Shown here one piece after another: positions 33,567 to 43,141 of a DNA stretch of 64,000 bases. The position numbers and the translations under genes were made by a program. The DNA is from Bradyrhizobium australiense (GTDB lineage Bacteria; Pseudomonadota; Alphaproteobacteria; Rhizobiales; Xanthobacteraceae), in assembly GCF_013114825.1 (NCBI RefSeq), contig NZ_JAAVLX010000016.1, positions 52,030 to 116,029 of the forward strand, given 5' to 3'. The number at the start of each line of letters is the position of its first letter. Within the stretch, counting starts at the first letter, position 1. Under the pieces are notes generated by a model. The model made no database searches. It was given only the letters and a program-made list of their open reading frames with translations, and was not told the origin of the DNA.

Positions 33567-34676
33567 TCAGGATTTGCCGCCGCAGATCGCTTTCAGTGAT
33601 CGCCATTCCTCTGAAGTCAACAGCGGCGGCCCGCTGGCTGGCGGGTCCTGCCGGCTCATCCGGGCCAACCGGTCCTCGCTCAGGGGATGGCTGGAGATGA
33701 TGGAGAGGCCCTTGCCTTCCTTTCCAGTGACCCGAAGCAGCAATTCACCGGTTGGCTTCGCCGGCCGGCCGAGCCGGTGCATGACGTCGATCGCAAAATG
33801 GTCGGCGTCGGTCTCGGCCTCACGCGAATGGGACGAAGTCACCAACGTGCGCGAGCCGAAGATCAGCGCGCTGGAACCCGTGATATCGCCGAACAACAAC
33901 CCGATCAGGAACGAGGTGCCGCCGTTGTGGATCAGTCCACGCATGCTGTCGCGATGCTTGAGATGGCCGAGTTCATGGGCCAGCACGCCCGCGATCTCAT
34001 CGGCGTTCTCGGCCTTCGCCAATAATCCGTTGAACAGATAGACCTTGCCGCCCGGCAGCGCGAAGGCATTCGGAACCGAACTCGACAGCACGCCCGACTG
34101 CACCGACGTGTCGAGGCCCGCGGATTCGCGAAGCGCCGTTACGAGTTTGACAAAGGCCTTCTGCCCGGCCGCATTGTCGCAAACCTTGGCATCGAACATC
34201 GTCTTGACCTGGCTGTCTGCGACATCGCCGAGCCGCCGTTCGAACGCTTCCGGCACCAGCGGCGTGAGGCGATCGGCCGCGAGCGGAAGTCCGAACAGCA
34301 CCACGGCGACGATTGAAGCCGCGGCCGCGAGCGACCAGCCGACGATGGCGGCAACGCCGCGGCGGCCGATCATGTGATCATCGATATTGGTGCAGCGCGA
34401 GACGAGTTCGTTGGCAAGTCCGGTGTCGCGAACCTCCAGCCGCGCCAGCGCAGGCGCGGTCAGGCAGTTCAGGCGCAGCATACCGGCCGGGCTGTCGGCG
34501 CGGCGGATATCGGCGTAGGCCCATGCCGCCAGCGCTTGTTCGCCGTCGTTGATCTCGAGCCGGTCGGCAAAGCGGAGCGTCACCATGCGCCGCCGGCTCG
34601 ACGTTCCGTCGAAATAGGCCACCGAGCCGCCCAGCGGTGGATTTGGAGGCACTGATATATCGCTAGCCATGGCCAT
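33567..34676 (-). CDS. M48-family zinc metalloprotease
   Basis: The 369 residues contain an N-terminal soluble region, one membrane segment (about 110–132) and a peptidase domain facing the periplasm with zinc motif HELGH at 234–238 and a downstream glutamate in SREAETDADHF (about 287). The family includes quality-control proteases such as HtpX, BepA and LoiP; the N-terminal part here is not like any of those. It starts 14 bases after the DUF898 gene stops, so the two form an operon. DUF898 plus M48 pairing occurs in other proteobacteria, hinting at a joint membrane function. Confidence 0.9.
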   Translation of the reverse strand: MAMASDISVPPNPPLGGSVAYFDGTSSRRRMVTLRFADRLEINDGEQALAAWAYADIRRADSPAGMLRLNCLTAPALARLEVRDTGLANELVSRCTNIDDHMIGRRGVAAIVGWSLAAAASIVAVVLFGLPLAADRLTPLVPEAFERRLGDVADSQVKTMFDAKVCDNAAGQKAFVKLVTALRESAGLDTSVQSGVLSSSVPNAFALPGGKVYLFNGLLAKAENADEIAGVLAHELGHLKHRDSMRGLIHNGGTSFLIGLLFGDITGSSALIFGSRTLVTSSHSREAETDADHFAIDVMHRLGRPAKPTGELLLRVTGKEGKGLSIISSHPLSEDRLARMSRQDPPASGPPLLTSEEWRSLKAICGGKS

Positions 34677-34690
34677 AAGAGCCCTTAAGG

Positions 34691-35842
34691 CTAGAAGCCG
34701 CCGACATCGAGGCCGTCAGCAAATCCTTCGCCGAGCGCGTTGGCCATCTCGCCGCGCGCCGAAACGTTGGCGGCCGCGTCGATACCACTGATGTTGACCG
34801 ATCCGAGCACCCTGACCCAGAGATCACGCAACAGATAGACCCGGATAACGATATTCATCGCCAGCGCGAACGCGAGATAGCCGATGCCTGCGAGCACCAG
34901 AAGCGGGATGCTTTTTGCGAATTCCTGCGACTTGAAAAATTCGCTGAATGCATCGCCGCTCATGCCGGCGACCAATACCGCCGCCAGCGCCAGGTAGGCC
35001 GAGAAGACCAATCCGAGCACGACGATCCAGCCGATGACTTTCCAATACAGGCCGATCAATGCGCTCTTGGGCAATGACGATTCCAGACGCACGCCGCCGA
35101 ACCGGATGCCCGAGAGCCACCAGCGCCATTCGATTGCCTTGAAGGCTCCGTAAATAAAGGGCGCGAGCGGGAACACGTAAAACGCGATCGGCGTGAGTAG
35201 CCAAAGCCACCAGCCGCGCTTGAAGAACTCCCAGCCGCGCCCCTCAAAACTGCCCTGCAGGTCGCCGTAGAAGGTGTGGCGCATCTTGTAGCGTTCGAGC
35301 GCCGCCGTGCGCCACGGCAGCGCCAGCCCCAGCGTCACCGCCGACAGCAGGCCCCACAGGGATGCCTGCAAGGCATAGATCCAGCCCGAGCCGCTCATCC
35401 AGAACCGCACGCCGTGCCATACTGTGCGGGTCAGACGATAGCGCCGCGCGCGATAAATCGCGAACTGCCCGAACAGATAGAAGAATGCGATGAGCGGGAT
35501 GCTGGCAAACGCCTGGATATGCTCGGCTTCGAGGCCGATTAAAAAATAGCCGAGATAGACCGGCACCAGGATCGCCAGCGCGACCAAAAATCCGATCAGC
35601 AATTCTTTGCCGCGGCCGGTGTATTCGGCGGCATCGCCATCGACATGGGTGTTGGCCCAGAGATGGCGGCGGATGTCGGTGAGCAGCCAGAATCGGTAGA
35701 AGCCGAGGGTGACGAATTCGAGGCCGGCGCCGCGCTTGACCAGATCAAAGAATTCGCCACGGCTGCCGGAAAACGCCACCGGCATCGGCGGCGGCATGGG
35801 CGAAGGCGGCGGCACCTGCGGGGGCCAGCTCATCTGGTTCAT
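34691..35842 (-). CDS. DUF898 (YjgN-like) multi-pass membrane protein
   Basis: A 383-residue integral membrane protein with a Pro/Met-rich start and about six to eight hydrophobic helices between residues 80 and 350. Aromatic-rich stretches such as LEFVTLGFYRFWLLTDIRRHLW and WRTAALERYKMRHTFYGDLQGSFEG repeat in a pattern typical of DUF898. No activity is known. It is first in an operon with the M48 protease. A second ATG three codons on could serve as start. The 196 bases upstream contain a strong hairpin (36003–36030) that belongs to the preceding gene. Confidence 0.85.
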   Translation of the reverse strand: MNQMSWPPQVPPPSPMPPPMPVAFSGSRGEFFDLVKRGAGLEFVTLGFYRFWLLTDIRRHLWANTHVDGDAAEYTGRGKELLIGFLVALAILVPVYLGYFLIGLEAEHIQAFASIPLIAFFYLFGQFAIYRARRYRLTRTVWHGVRFWMSGSGWIYALQASLWGLLSAVTLGLALPWRTAALERYKMRHTFYGDLQGSFEGRGWEFFKRGWWLWLLTPIAFYVFPLAPFIYGAFKAIEWRWWLSGIRFGGVRLESSLPKSALIGLYWKVIGWIVVLGLVFSAYLALAAVLVAGMSGDAFSEFFKSQEFAKSIPLLVLAGIGYLAFALAMNIVIRVYLLRDLWVRVLGSVNISGIDAAANVSARGEMANALGEGFADGLDVGGF

Positions 35843-36002
35843 GGTTCAACTCCAGCGCGAACGGTAGCGGATCAAACCACAGATTTGCCGGTCGTTGTGT
35901 GATCCAGGTCCCACAGGTGTGTTGAAGTCTGCGGGTTTGGAACCAGGCGTAGCCGTCGCGCCACATTGGTACGACCTGCGTTGCGAGAGCCCCTCATCCC
36001 AA

Positions 36003-36030
36003 CCTTCTCCCCGCAAGAGCGGGGAGAAGG
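36003..36030 (-). terminator. Perfect 12-base hairpin after the acyl-CoA dehydrogenase
   Basis: CCTTCTCCCCGC at 36003–36014 and GCGGGGAGAAGG at 36019–36030 enclose AAGA. It begins nine bases beyond the stop of the minus-strand gene at 36039. It lacks a T run and resembles a dispersed rhizobial repeat, so termination is likely but not certain. Confidence 0.6.
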
Positions 36031-36038
36031 AGCAGAGG

Positions 36039-37211
36039 CTAAACCGTCTTCTCAAACAGCTCCCGCCCGATCAGCATCCGGCGGATTTCGCTGGTGCCGG
36101 CGCCGATTTCATAGAGTTTGGCGTCGCGCAAGAGACGCCCGGTCGGGTAGTCGTTGATGTAGCCGTTGCCGCCGAGCAACTGGATCGCGTCGAGCGCGCA
36201 CTGCGTCGCCTTCTCGGCGGCATAGAGAATCGCACCGGCCGCATCCTCCCGCGTGGTCTCGCCGCGATCGCAGGCTTTTGCAACCGCGTAGACATAGGCC
36301 CGTGACGCGTTCATCGTGGTGTACATGTCGGCGATCTTGCCCTGCACGAGCTGGAACGTGCCGATCGGCTCGCCGAACTGCTTGCGCTCGTGCACGTAAG
36401 GCAGCACCACGTCCATGCAGGCCTGCATGATGCCGATCGGGCCGGCCGCCAGCACCGCGCGCTCATAGTCGAGGCCGCTCATGAGCACGTTGACGCCGCG
36501 GCCGACCTCGCTCAGCACATTCTCTTCGGGAACTTCGCAATCCTCGAACAGCAGTTCGCAGGTATCGGAGCCGCGCATGCCGAGCTTGTCGAGTTTCTGC
36601 GCGGTGGAAAATCCCTTCATGCCCTTTTCGACGAGGAAGGCGGTGATGCCGCGCGGGCCAGCATTGGCGTCGGTCCTGGCGTAGACCACCAGCGTGTCCG
36701 CCACGGGGCCGTTGGTGATCCACATCTTGTTGCCGTTCAGCACAAAGCGGTCGCCCTTTTTGTCAGCGCGGGTTTTCATTGAGACCACATCGCTGCCGGC
36801 ACCCGGCTCCGACATCGCCAGCGAGCCGACATGCTCGCCCGAGATCAGCTTGGGCAAATACTTCCGTTTCTGCGCCTCATTGCCGTTACGGCGGATCTGG
36901 TTGACGCAGAGGTTGGAATGCGCGCCATAGGACAGGCCGACGGAGGCTGACGCCCGCGAGATTTCTTCCAGTGCGATACAGTGCTCGAGATAGCCGAGCC
37001 CGGCGCCGCCATATTCCTCTTCCACCGTGATGCCGTGCAGGCCGAGCGCGCCGATCTTCGGCCAGAGGTCGCGCGGAAACTGATTGCTGCGGTCGATTTC
37101 GGCCGCGCGCGGCGCGATCTCGTTTTGCGAGAATGAGTGCACCGTCTCGCGAATTGCGTCCGCGGTTTCGCCAAGATCGAAGTTCAACATTCGATGGGCG
37201 TTGGGAATCAT
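36039..37211 (-). CDS. ivd: Isovaleryl-CoA dehydrogenase
   Basis: This acyl-CoA dehydrogenase takes electrons from isovaleryl-CoA in leucine breakdown. The 390 residues match the IVD length. FAD-contact stretches MSEPGAGSDVVS and WITNGPVADTLVVYART are visible. The catalytic base is placed at E250 in SGLDYERAVLAAGP, the position special to IVD rather than to most paralogues, which have theirs near the C terminus. QLLGGNGYINDYPTGRLLRD and YEIGAGTSEIRR close the protein. GGGAGG precedes ATG at 37211. None of the other leucine-pathway genes is adjacent, and the two P450 genes are divergent. Confidence 0.9.
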   Translation of the reverse strand: MIPNAHRMLNFDLGETADAIRETVHSFSQNEIAPRAAEIDRSNQFPRDLWPKIGALGLHGITVEEEYGGAGLGYLEHCIALEEISRASASVGLSYGAHSNLCVNQIRRNGNEAQKRKYLPKLISGEHVGSLAMSEPGAGSDVVSMKTRADKKGDRFVLNGNKMWITNGPVADTLVVYARTDANAGPRGITAFLVEKGMKGFSTAQKLDKLGMRGSDTCELLFEDCEVPEENVLSEVGRGVNVLMSGLDYERAVLAAGPIGIMQACMDVVLPYVHERKQFGEPIGTFQLVQGKIADMYTTMNASRAYVYAVAKACDRGETTREDAAGAILYAAEKATQCALDAIQLLGGNGYINDYPTGRLLRDAKLYEIGAGTSEIRRMLIGRELFEKTV

Positions 37212-37433
37212 GATCGCCTCCCGGCGAATTAAACGTTGTTTCAAACAGACTTAATCTTCGAGACTAAGCTTGTCACGAGGCGAAATACGCCGGGGCCGCC
37301 CGAGATCGGCCGGCACTGCGATGCGGCCAAATGCGCCGAACTCGCCCTTGCGCCGGGGCACGGCTCGGGATGTAATAGGGTAAAACATCACCCGTTCGGC
37401 ATGCTTCGTGCGGGGAATCAGGGAGAGCGGCTC

Positions 37434-38705
37434 ATGCACGGAACTATCGATCTCGCCGGAGATTCTCATCTGCGCGCCGCGCGCGATGCGGCTCAATCCA
37501 TGCCGCTGGCGGATTTCGATGTCGGCAATCCCGAACTGTTTCAGAACGATTCATTCTGGCCGTACTTCGACCGGCTGCGCCGCGAAGACCCGGTGCATTA
37601 TTGCAAGGACAGCATGTTCGGCCCGTACTGGTCGGTAACCAAATACAACGACATCATGGACATCGAGACCAACCACGCGGTGTTCTCGTCGGCGGCTTCG
37701 CTCGGCGGCATTACCATTCGCGATGTCGCGCCGGACCTGCGCCGCGAAAGCTTCATCGCAATGGACCAGCCCCGCCATAGCGCGCAGCGCAAGACCGTGG
37801 CGCCGATGTTCACGCCGACGCATCTGGACCAGCTCGCGATCAACATCCGCAAGCGCTCCGCCGAATGCCTCGACAATCTTCCGAAGAACGAGGTGTTCGA
37901 CTGGGTCGATCAGGTCTCGATCGAGCTCACCACGCAGATGCTCGCCGTATTGTTCGACTTCCCCTGGGAAGACCGTCGCAAGCTGACACGCTGGTCCGAC
38001 ATCGCGACCACGATCCCGCATCCGGGCGGCCTGGTCGAGACCGAGGACCAGCGGCAGGCGGAGCTGTTGGAATGCGCGGCCTATTTCGCAAGACTCTGGA
38101 AGGAGCGCATCAACCAGCCGCCGAAGAGCGATCTGTTGTCGATGATGGCGCATAGCGACGCCACCCGCGACATGGACCCGAAGAATTTCCTCGGCAATCT
38201 GATCCTGTTGATCGTCGGCGGCAACGATACGACGCGCAACACGCTCTCTGGCAGCGTCTATGCGCTGAACAGGAATCCGGATCAGTATCGCAAGCTGCGC
38301 GATACCCCCGAGCTGATCGACAGTTTCGTCCCCGAAGTGATCCGCTGGCAGACGCCGCTGGCGCATATGCGCCGCACCGCGCTCGAAGACATCGAATTCC
38401 GCGGGCATCAAATCAAGAAGGGCGACAAAGTCGTGATGTGGTACGTCTCGGGCAACCGCGACGAGGACGTGATCGACCGCCCCTATGAGTTCATCATCGA
38501 CCGCGCCCGCCCCCGCACCCACCTTTCCTTCGGATTCGGTATCCACCGCTGCGTCGGAATCAGGCTGGCGGAATTGCAACTGAAGATTATCTGGGAAGAA
38601 ATCCTCAAGCGGTACGACAATATTGAGGTGATCGGCGAACCGAAGCGGGTATATTCGAGTTTCGTCAAAGGCTACGAGACGCTGCCGGTCCGCATCGCCG
38701 CCTAG
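37434..38705 (+). CDS. Cytochrome P450, tandem copy 1
   Basis: The 423-residue haem monooxygenase has the I-helix oxygen motif GGNDTT (262–267), the ExxR pair EVIR (301–304), and the haem-ligand loop FGFGIHRCVG with C373. It lacks a membrane anchor, as bacterial class I enzymes do, so it needs ferredoxin partners not seen here. The start at 37434 follows GGGAGAGCGG; the longer frame from 37236 includes the divergent promoter region and is rejected. The next gene is a close paralogue. Substrate unknown; resemblance is to bacterial terpene- and steroid-acting P450s, which is not decisive. Confidence 0.93.
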   Translation: MHGTIDLAGDSHLRAARDAAQSMPLADFDVGNPELFQNDSFWPYFDRLRREDPVHYCKDSMFGPYWSVTKYNDIMDIETNHAVFSSAASLGGITIRDVAPDLRRESFIAMDQPRHSAQRKTVAPMFTPTHLDQLAINIRKRSAECLDNLPKNEVFDWVDQVSIELTTQMLAVLFDFPWEDRRKLTRWSDIATTIPHPGGLVETEDQRQAELLECAAYFARLWKERINQPPKSDLLSMMAHSDATRDMDPKNFLGNLILLIVGGNDTTRNTLSGSVYALNRNPDQYRKLRDTPELIDSFVPEVIRWQTPLAHMRRTALEDIEFRGHQIKKGDKVVMWYVSGNRDEDVIDRPYEFIIDRARPRTHLSFGFGIHRCVGIRLAELQLKIIWEEILKRYDNIEVIGEPKRVYSSFVKGYETLPVRIAA

Positions 38706-38736
38706 CCGCGCTCACTGTCACCCGGATAATCGAACA

Positions 38737-40011
38737 ATGAACGTCCAGACTGCCGTCAGAGCCGACAAGAAAGAGCTGCTGCGCGCCGCGCGCGAGGAGG
38801 CATATTCGACGCCGCTGAAGGATTTTCATCCCGGTGCGCCAAAGCGGTTCCAGAACGACACCCTGTGGCCGTGGTTCGAGCGGCTGCGCAAGGAAGAGCC
38901 GGTGCACTATTGCGAGAATTCGCCGATCGAGCCCTATTGGTCGGTGACCAAGTACAACGACATCATGCATGTCGATACCAATCACGGCATCTTCTCCTCC
39001 GACTCCACGCTCGGCGGCATCTCGATCCGCGATGTGCCTCCGGGCTACGACTACCCGAGCTTCATCGCGATGGACCAGCCACGGCACTCGGCGCAGCGCA
39101 AGACGGTGTCGCCAATGTTCACGCCGACGCATCTGGACGAGTTGGCAAAACTGATCCGCGAGCGTTCGCAAAAGGTGCTGGACAATTTGCCGCGCAACGA
39201 GACCTTCAACTTCGTCGAGCGCGTCTCGATCGAACTGACCACGCAAATGTTGGCGACGTTGTTCGATTTCCCCTGGGAGGAACGGCGCAAGCTGACGCGC
39301 TGGTCCGACGTCTCGACCGCGCTGCCCAAGAGCGGGGTCGTCGAATCGCCCGAGCAGCGACGCCGGGAGATGGACGAATGCTACGCCTATTTCTCAAAAC
39401 TCTGGAACGAGCGCGTCAATGCGCCGCCTAAAAACGATTTGCTGTCGATGATGGCGCACAGCGATGCGACGCGGCACATGGACCCCGACAATTTGATGGG
39501 CAACATCATCCTCCTGATCGTCGGCGGCAACGATACTACCCGCAACACCATGAGCGGCTCGGTGCTGGCGCTGAACGAGCACCCCGACCAGTATCAGAAG
39601 CTGCGCGAGAACCCTGCCCTGATCGATTCGATGGTGCCGGAAGTGATCCGCTGGCAGACGCCGCTCGCCCATATGCGCCGCACGGCGTTGGTCGATACCG
39701 AAATCGGCGGCAAGAGGATCAGGAAAGGGGACCGCGTCGTGATGTGGTACGTCTCCGGCAATCGCGACGAGGAAGGCATCGAGAGGCCCGATGAATTCAT
39801 CATCGACCGCGCGCGCCCGCGCACCCATCTGTCGTTCGGCTTCGGCATCCACCGCTGCGTCGGCATGCGCCTCGCCGAGCTGCAGCTCCGGATCGTCTGG
39901 GAGGAAATGCTGAGGCGTTTCGATCGCATCGAAGTGGTCGGCGAGCCGAAGCGGGTCTATTCGAGCTTCGTGCGCGGCATCGAGCAGCTCCCGGTTCGCA
40001 TTCCCGGATGA
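38737..40011 (+). CDS. Cytochrome P450, tandem copy 2
   Basis: A 424-residue paralogue of the preceding gene, 31 bases away and surely co-transcribed. Long blocks are the same or nearly so, including AMDQPRHSAQRKTV, FTPTHLD and RARPRTHLSFGFGIHRCVG. The haem cysteine is near residue 375, and the I-helix GGNDTT is conserved. Differences cluster in the first 35 residues and in the segment about 100–110 (GYDYPS against DLRRES), where substrate access usually lies, so the two may accept different substrates. It ends just before a terminator-like hairpin. Confidence 0.93.
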   Translation: MNVQTAVRADKKELLRAAREEAYSTPLKDFHPGAPKRFQNDTLWPWFERLRKEEPVHYCENSPIEPYWSVTKYNDIMHVDTNHGIFSSDSTLGGISIRDVPPGYDYPSFIAMDQPRHSAQRKTVSPMFTPTHLDELAKLIRERSQKVLDNLPRNETFNFVERVSIELTTQMLATLFDFPWEERRKLTRWSDVSTALPKSGVVESPEQRRREMDECYAYFSKLWNERVNAPPKNDLLSMMAHSDATRHMDPDNLMGNIILLIVGGNDTTRNTMSGSVLALNEHPDQYQKLRENPALIDSMVPEVIRWQTPLAHMRRTALVDTEIGGKRIRKGDRVVMWYVSGNRDEEGIERPDEFIIDRARPRTHLSFGFGIHRCVGMRLAELQLRIVWEEMLRRFDRIEVVGEPKRVYSSFVRGIEQLPVRIPG

Positions 40012-40053
40012 GCGGCGAGCTCAACCCTGCCTGATCACTACAGGGCGCAAAAG

Positions 40054-40076
40054 AAAAAGCCGCCCAAAGACGGCTT
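40054..40076. terminator. Small hairpin after the P450 pair
   Basis: AAGCCG at 40057–40062 pairs with CGGCTT at 40071–40076. An A run on its left makes it look like a terminator for the minus strand, where no gene ends, so its role for the P450 operon is uncertain. Confidence 0.4.
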
Positions 40077-40321
40077 CCAAAACCTGATGATCGTGGATCG
40101 GGCAGCGATCACTGCTGGGGTGCCTTCCGGAAATATCCGGAAGAGGAATACCAATCTCCCCACTTCAATATGTAGCGCGCAAGGGGCTTGCTTCAAGACC
40201 CCGGTCATCCCGTAGAACCGCCGACCGAAGCCACAAACTACGGGGTGACCAAATGAGTGCATTTGCCATCGACGTGCCGGTCGCGCGAGGCCGAGTTGAT
40301 CGCAGCCGCCGGAGTGCGGCG

Positions 40322-41791
40322 ATGACCGAGCATGCGGTGGTGATCGTTGGAGGCGGTCCGACAGGGCTGATGCTGGCCGGCGAATTGGCATTGGCAGGCA
40401 TCGATGTTGCGATCGTCGAGCGGCGCCCTGACCAGGAACTCGCCGGGTCGCGCGCGGGCGGTCTGCACGCACGCACCATCGAGGTGCTCGATCAGCGCGG
40501 ATTAGCCGACCGGTTCCTCTCGCAGGGACAGGTGGCCCAGGTCGCCGGGTTCGCCATGATCCGTCTGGACATCAGCGACTTTCCCACCCGGCACAATTAC
40601 GGGCTCGCGCTATGGCAGAACCATATCGAGCGCGTCCTCGCCGGCTGGGTCGACGAGCTGGCGGTGCCGATCTATCGCGGGCGTGAGGTGACAGGTTTTG
40701 CGCAGGACGACACCGGCGTTGACGTCGAGTTGTCCGACGGGCAATCGCTGCGGGGAAAATATCTCGTCGGGTGCGACGGCGGACGCAGTCTGATCCGGAA
40801 AGCAGCCGGCATTGATTTCCCCGGCTGGGATCCGACGACCAGCCACCTGATCGCCGAGGTCGAGATTGCCGAGGAGCCTGAATGGGGTATCCGCCACGAC
40901 ATCCACGGCATTCATGGCCTGAGCAGGCTGGAGGTTGGCGGGCCGGTGCGGGTCATGGTGACCGAGCAGCACGTGGGATCCACCAGCGAACCCACTTTGC
41001 GCGATCTCAGCGAGGCCCTCATCGCCGTCTTCGGGACCGACTATGGGATCCACAGTCCGACCTCGATCTCCAGATTCACAGACATGACCCGGCAGGCGGC
41101 GTCGTACCGCAAGGGACGGGTGTTGCTGGCCGGCGACGCCGCACACGTGCATTACCCCGCGGGAGGACAGGGCCTCAATATCGGCATGCAGGACGCCGTG
41201 AATCTGGGATGGAAGCTGGCCCAGGTGGTCAAGCAGACGTCGCCGGAAAGCCTGCTGGATACTTATCATGCCGAGCGCCATCCGGTTGCTGCCCGCGTGC
41301 TGCGCAATACGATGGCGCAGGTCGCGCTGATGCGTCGCCCGGATGACCGCGTCAAGGCCTTGAAGAACACTATGTCCGAACTTCTCGGCATGGACGAGCC
41401 GCGCAAACAGTTTGCCGCGATGATGTCCGGTCTGGACGTCTACTACGACCTCGGCGAGGGACATCCGCTGCTCGGACGCCGCATGCCTGACCTCGACTTG
41501 GTGACCGCCGACGGTCCGCTGCGGGTATTCACGCTGCTGCACGACGCCCGGCCAGTGTTGCTCAACTTCGGTGAGCCCGGCGACTTCGACATCACGCCGT
41601 GGGTGGATCGGGTACGGCAGATCGACGCCCGATATATTGGTACGTGGGAGCTCCCGGTGGTTGGCAGGGTCACTGTCCCAGGCGCCGTGCTGATCCGGCC
41701 CGACGGACATGTGGCCTGGGTTGGAGACCAAACCCGGCTGGGACTCGCTGACGTGCTAACGACCTGGTTCGGTCCGCCTTCCGCGGCGTAG
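40322..41791 (+). CDS. FAD-dependent aromatic monooxygenase (class A flavoprotein hydroxylase)
   Basis: A 489-residue flavoprotein with the ADP-binding GGGPTGLMLAGE near residue 12 and the second FAD motif GDAAHVHYPAGGQGLNIGMQDA about residue 280, as in phenol, pentachlorophenol and polyketide hydroxylases. A C-terminal thioredoxin-like domain (from about 385) is typical of this group. It uses NAD(P)H and oxygen to hydroxylate an aromatic ring; the substrate is unknown. The start at 40322 gives the normal MTEHAVVIVGGG; an ATG at 40253 behind GGGGTG would add 23 basic residues and cannot be excluded. Confidence 0.88.
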   Translation: MTEHAVVIVGGGPTGLMLAGELALAGIDVAIVERRPDQELAGSRAGGLHARTIEVLDQRGLADRFLSQGQVAQVAGFAMIRLDISDFPTRHNYGLALWQNHIERVLAGWVDELAVPIYRGREVTGFAQDDTGVDVELSDGQSLRGKYLVGCDGGRSLIRKAAGIDFPGWDPTTSHLIAEVEIAEEPEWGIRHDIHGIHGLSRLEVGGPVRVMVTEQHVGSTSEPTLRDLSEALIAVFGTDYGIHSPTSISRFTDMTRQAASYRKGRVLLAGDAAHVHYPAGGQGLNIGMQDAVNLGWKLAQVVKQTSPESLLDTYHAERHPVAARVLRNTMAQVALMRRPDDRVKALKNTMSELLGMDEPRKQFAAMMSGLDVYYDLGEGHPLLGRRMPDLDLVTADGPLRVFTLLHDARPVLLNFGEPGDFDITPWVDRVRQIDARYIGTWELPVVGRVTVPGAVLIRPDGHVAWVGDQTRLGLADVLTTWFGPPSAA

Positions 41792-42336
41792 CTACATGTG
41801 TTTTGCCGCGGCCTCTCGCCGATCCGCAGGGCTGGCCCGCATGTCCGCCCCTGAATCGAAAGCTGTCATCGTCTGGCTCACCCGCAACCTCGGCTTAGTG
41901 GTCACTAGGTGACATCGCGATGTAAGAAAACATGGATTGCTCATTATCAATCCGGCGTGCGCTGCTCACGTACCGCACCCCGAATAAACCTATCTCAGCG
42001 AAACACGCCTGACACCAACTGAGCTAGATTGGGTTCCATTTGGTATCACGCTGCGCCTTGTCGTGGTTGGTCTATAGCTGCGCTTCCCTTTGTGAGTGCG
42101 ATGCGCTGCAAGACGGCTGTCCCTTGTCGGATCAGAAATAACAAACCCTCAACCAAGCAATACTGACGAAATAGGCATTTTTTGCTGCGGTGCGCCTATG
42201 CATCGAGCTATGTGATCGTTGAGAGGCATCGGTATCAATTCACCTCTTATCGCCACGAGAATTTCCGCGTGTGCAGGAACGCGACCTCATGAATTTGCAT
42301 TGTTGATTTGTTTTCCATTTGTTTGTGAGGCCGATC
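41792..42336. other. 545-base region without a supportable gene
   Basis: No frame here has convincing codon use or an RBS. The stretch is richer in A and T than its neighbours, especially from 42000 to 42340. A GGAAC at 42276–42280 followed after 17 bases by CATT is one base from an EcfG promoter for the RlpA-like gene, but this is weak. Confidence 0.4.
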
Positions 42337-42855
42337 ATGCGTCTTATTTTTGGAATAGTCGCAATTGCGACAATCCCGGCTTGGTTGGGCGTACAGGTAA
42401 ATTCTGCTGCAGCACAAACTTTCGACGATAGATGGTCTATCATCCCAAAGGCGCACGCAGAACCGGCTCCCGAGGCGCTCGACGAGACCAAGGAAATTCC
42501 GCTAGAGCAGCCTCCGACTAAAGGAGAGCCGACACGTCGTCCGGAAGATCGCTCAGCCTCTCGATCTTCCAACAGGGTGTTCTCCGGACAAGCCTCTTAC
42601 TATTCTTATCCGACAGGAAAAACAGCGAGTGGTTCATCGTTCAATCGGTATTCACTGACCGCGGCCCACCGCAGCCTGCCGTTCGGCACAAGAGTTCGTG
42701 TAACTGATCTTGCGAGCTACAAGTCTGTAGTAGTTCGTATCACGGACCGGGGACCCTGGGCTCGCGGTCGCGTCCTCGACCTTTCGCTCGGCGCTGCGCG
42801 CAGTTTGGGGATGGCGGACCGTGGCGTAGCCCAGGTTCGCGCGGAGGTGCTTTAG
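42337..42855 (+). CDS. RlpA-like septal ring/lytic transglycosylase family protein
   Basis: The 172-residue protein has a signal peptide (about 1–27, ending AAA) and a double-psi beta-barrel domain (about 82–170). The start of the domain, FSGQASYYSYPTGKTASGSS, and VRITDRGPWARGRVLDLS with the catalytic-type Asp residues are typical of RlpA, which cuts naked glycan strands. The C-terminal SPOR domain of E. coli RlpA is absent. ATG at 42337 follows GTGAGG; the ATG at 42319 is less well placed. It is more AT-rich than neighbours. A chance of transfer exists but is not proven. Confidence 0.85.
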   Translation: MRLIFGIVAIATIPAWLGVQVNSAAAQTFDDRWSIIPKAHAEPAPEALDETKEIPLEQPPTKGEPTRRPEDRSASRSSNRVFSGQASYYSYPTGKTASGSSFNRYSLTAAHRSLPFGTRVRVTDLASYKSVVVRITDRGPWARGRVLDLSLGAARSLGMADRGVAQVRAEVL

Positions 42856-43107
42856 CTTGTGCCTGCTCGAGGAAGCGCCACACGGCCGAAGATGTCTCTT
42901 GAGGGGTCACAAGCGGACCTTGGCACTGCCCTATCCTGAGTCCGCGCGACCCTCAATGCGGACATCGCCGCCGACAGCGTTCGACTCCCTTTGTGCCAGC
43001 AAGAGCATCGCCATCTCGCTTGCGCAGGTTCGAAAACTCCATTCGGATGAGAGTGCATAGTCGCTTCGGGTAGGACTGCGGCCGAACGCAATTGCCGCGT
43101 TCCCCGA

Positions 43108-43127
43108 TTGACAAAAAAATTTGTCAA
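43108..43127. promoter_or_regulatory. Palindromic operator of the ArsR-type regulator
   Basis: TTGACAAA and TTTGTCAA form 8-base perfect inverted arms with four bases between, ending 14 bases before the ArsR start. The left arm also contains a TTGACA −35-like hexamer, so a bound repressor would block transcription of its own operon. Confidence 0.7.
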
Positions 43128-43141
43128 TATACCCTACCGCC

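Noticed and set aside
42276..42301. EcfG promoter for the RlpA-like gene
   Set aside because: The −10 half is CATT rather than CGTT and conservation cannot be judged.
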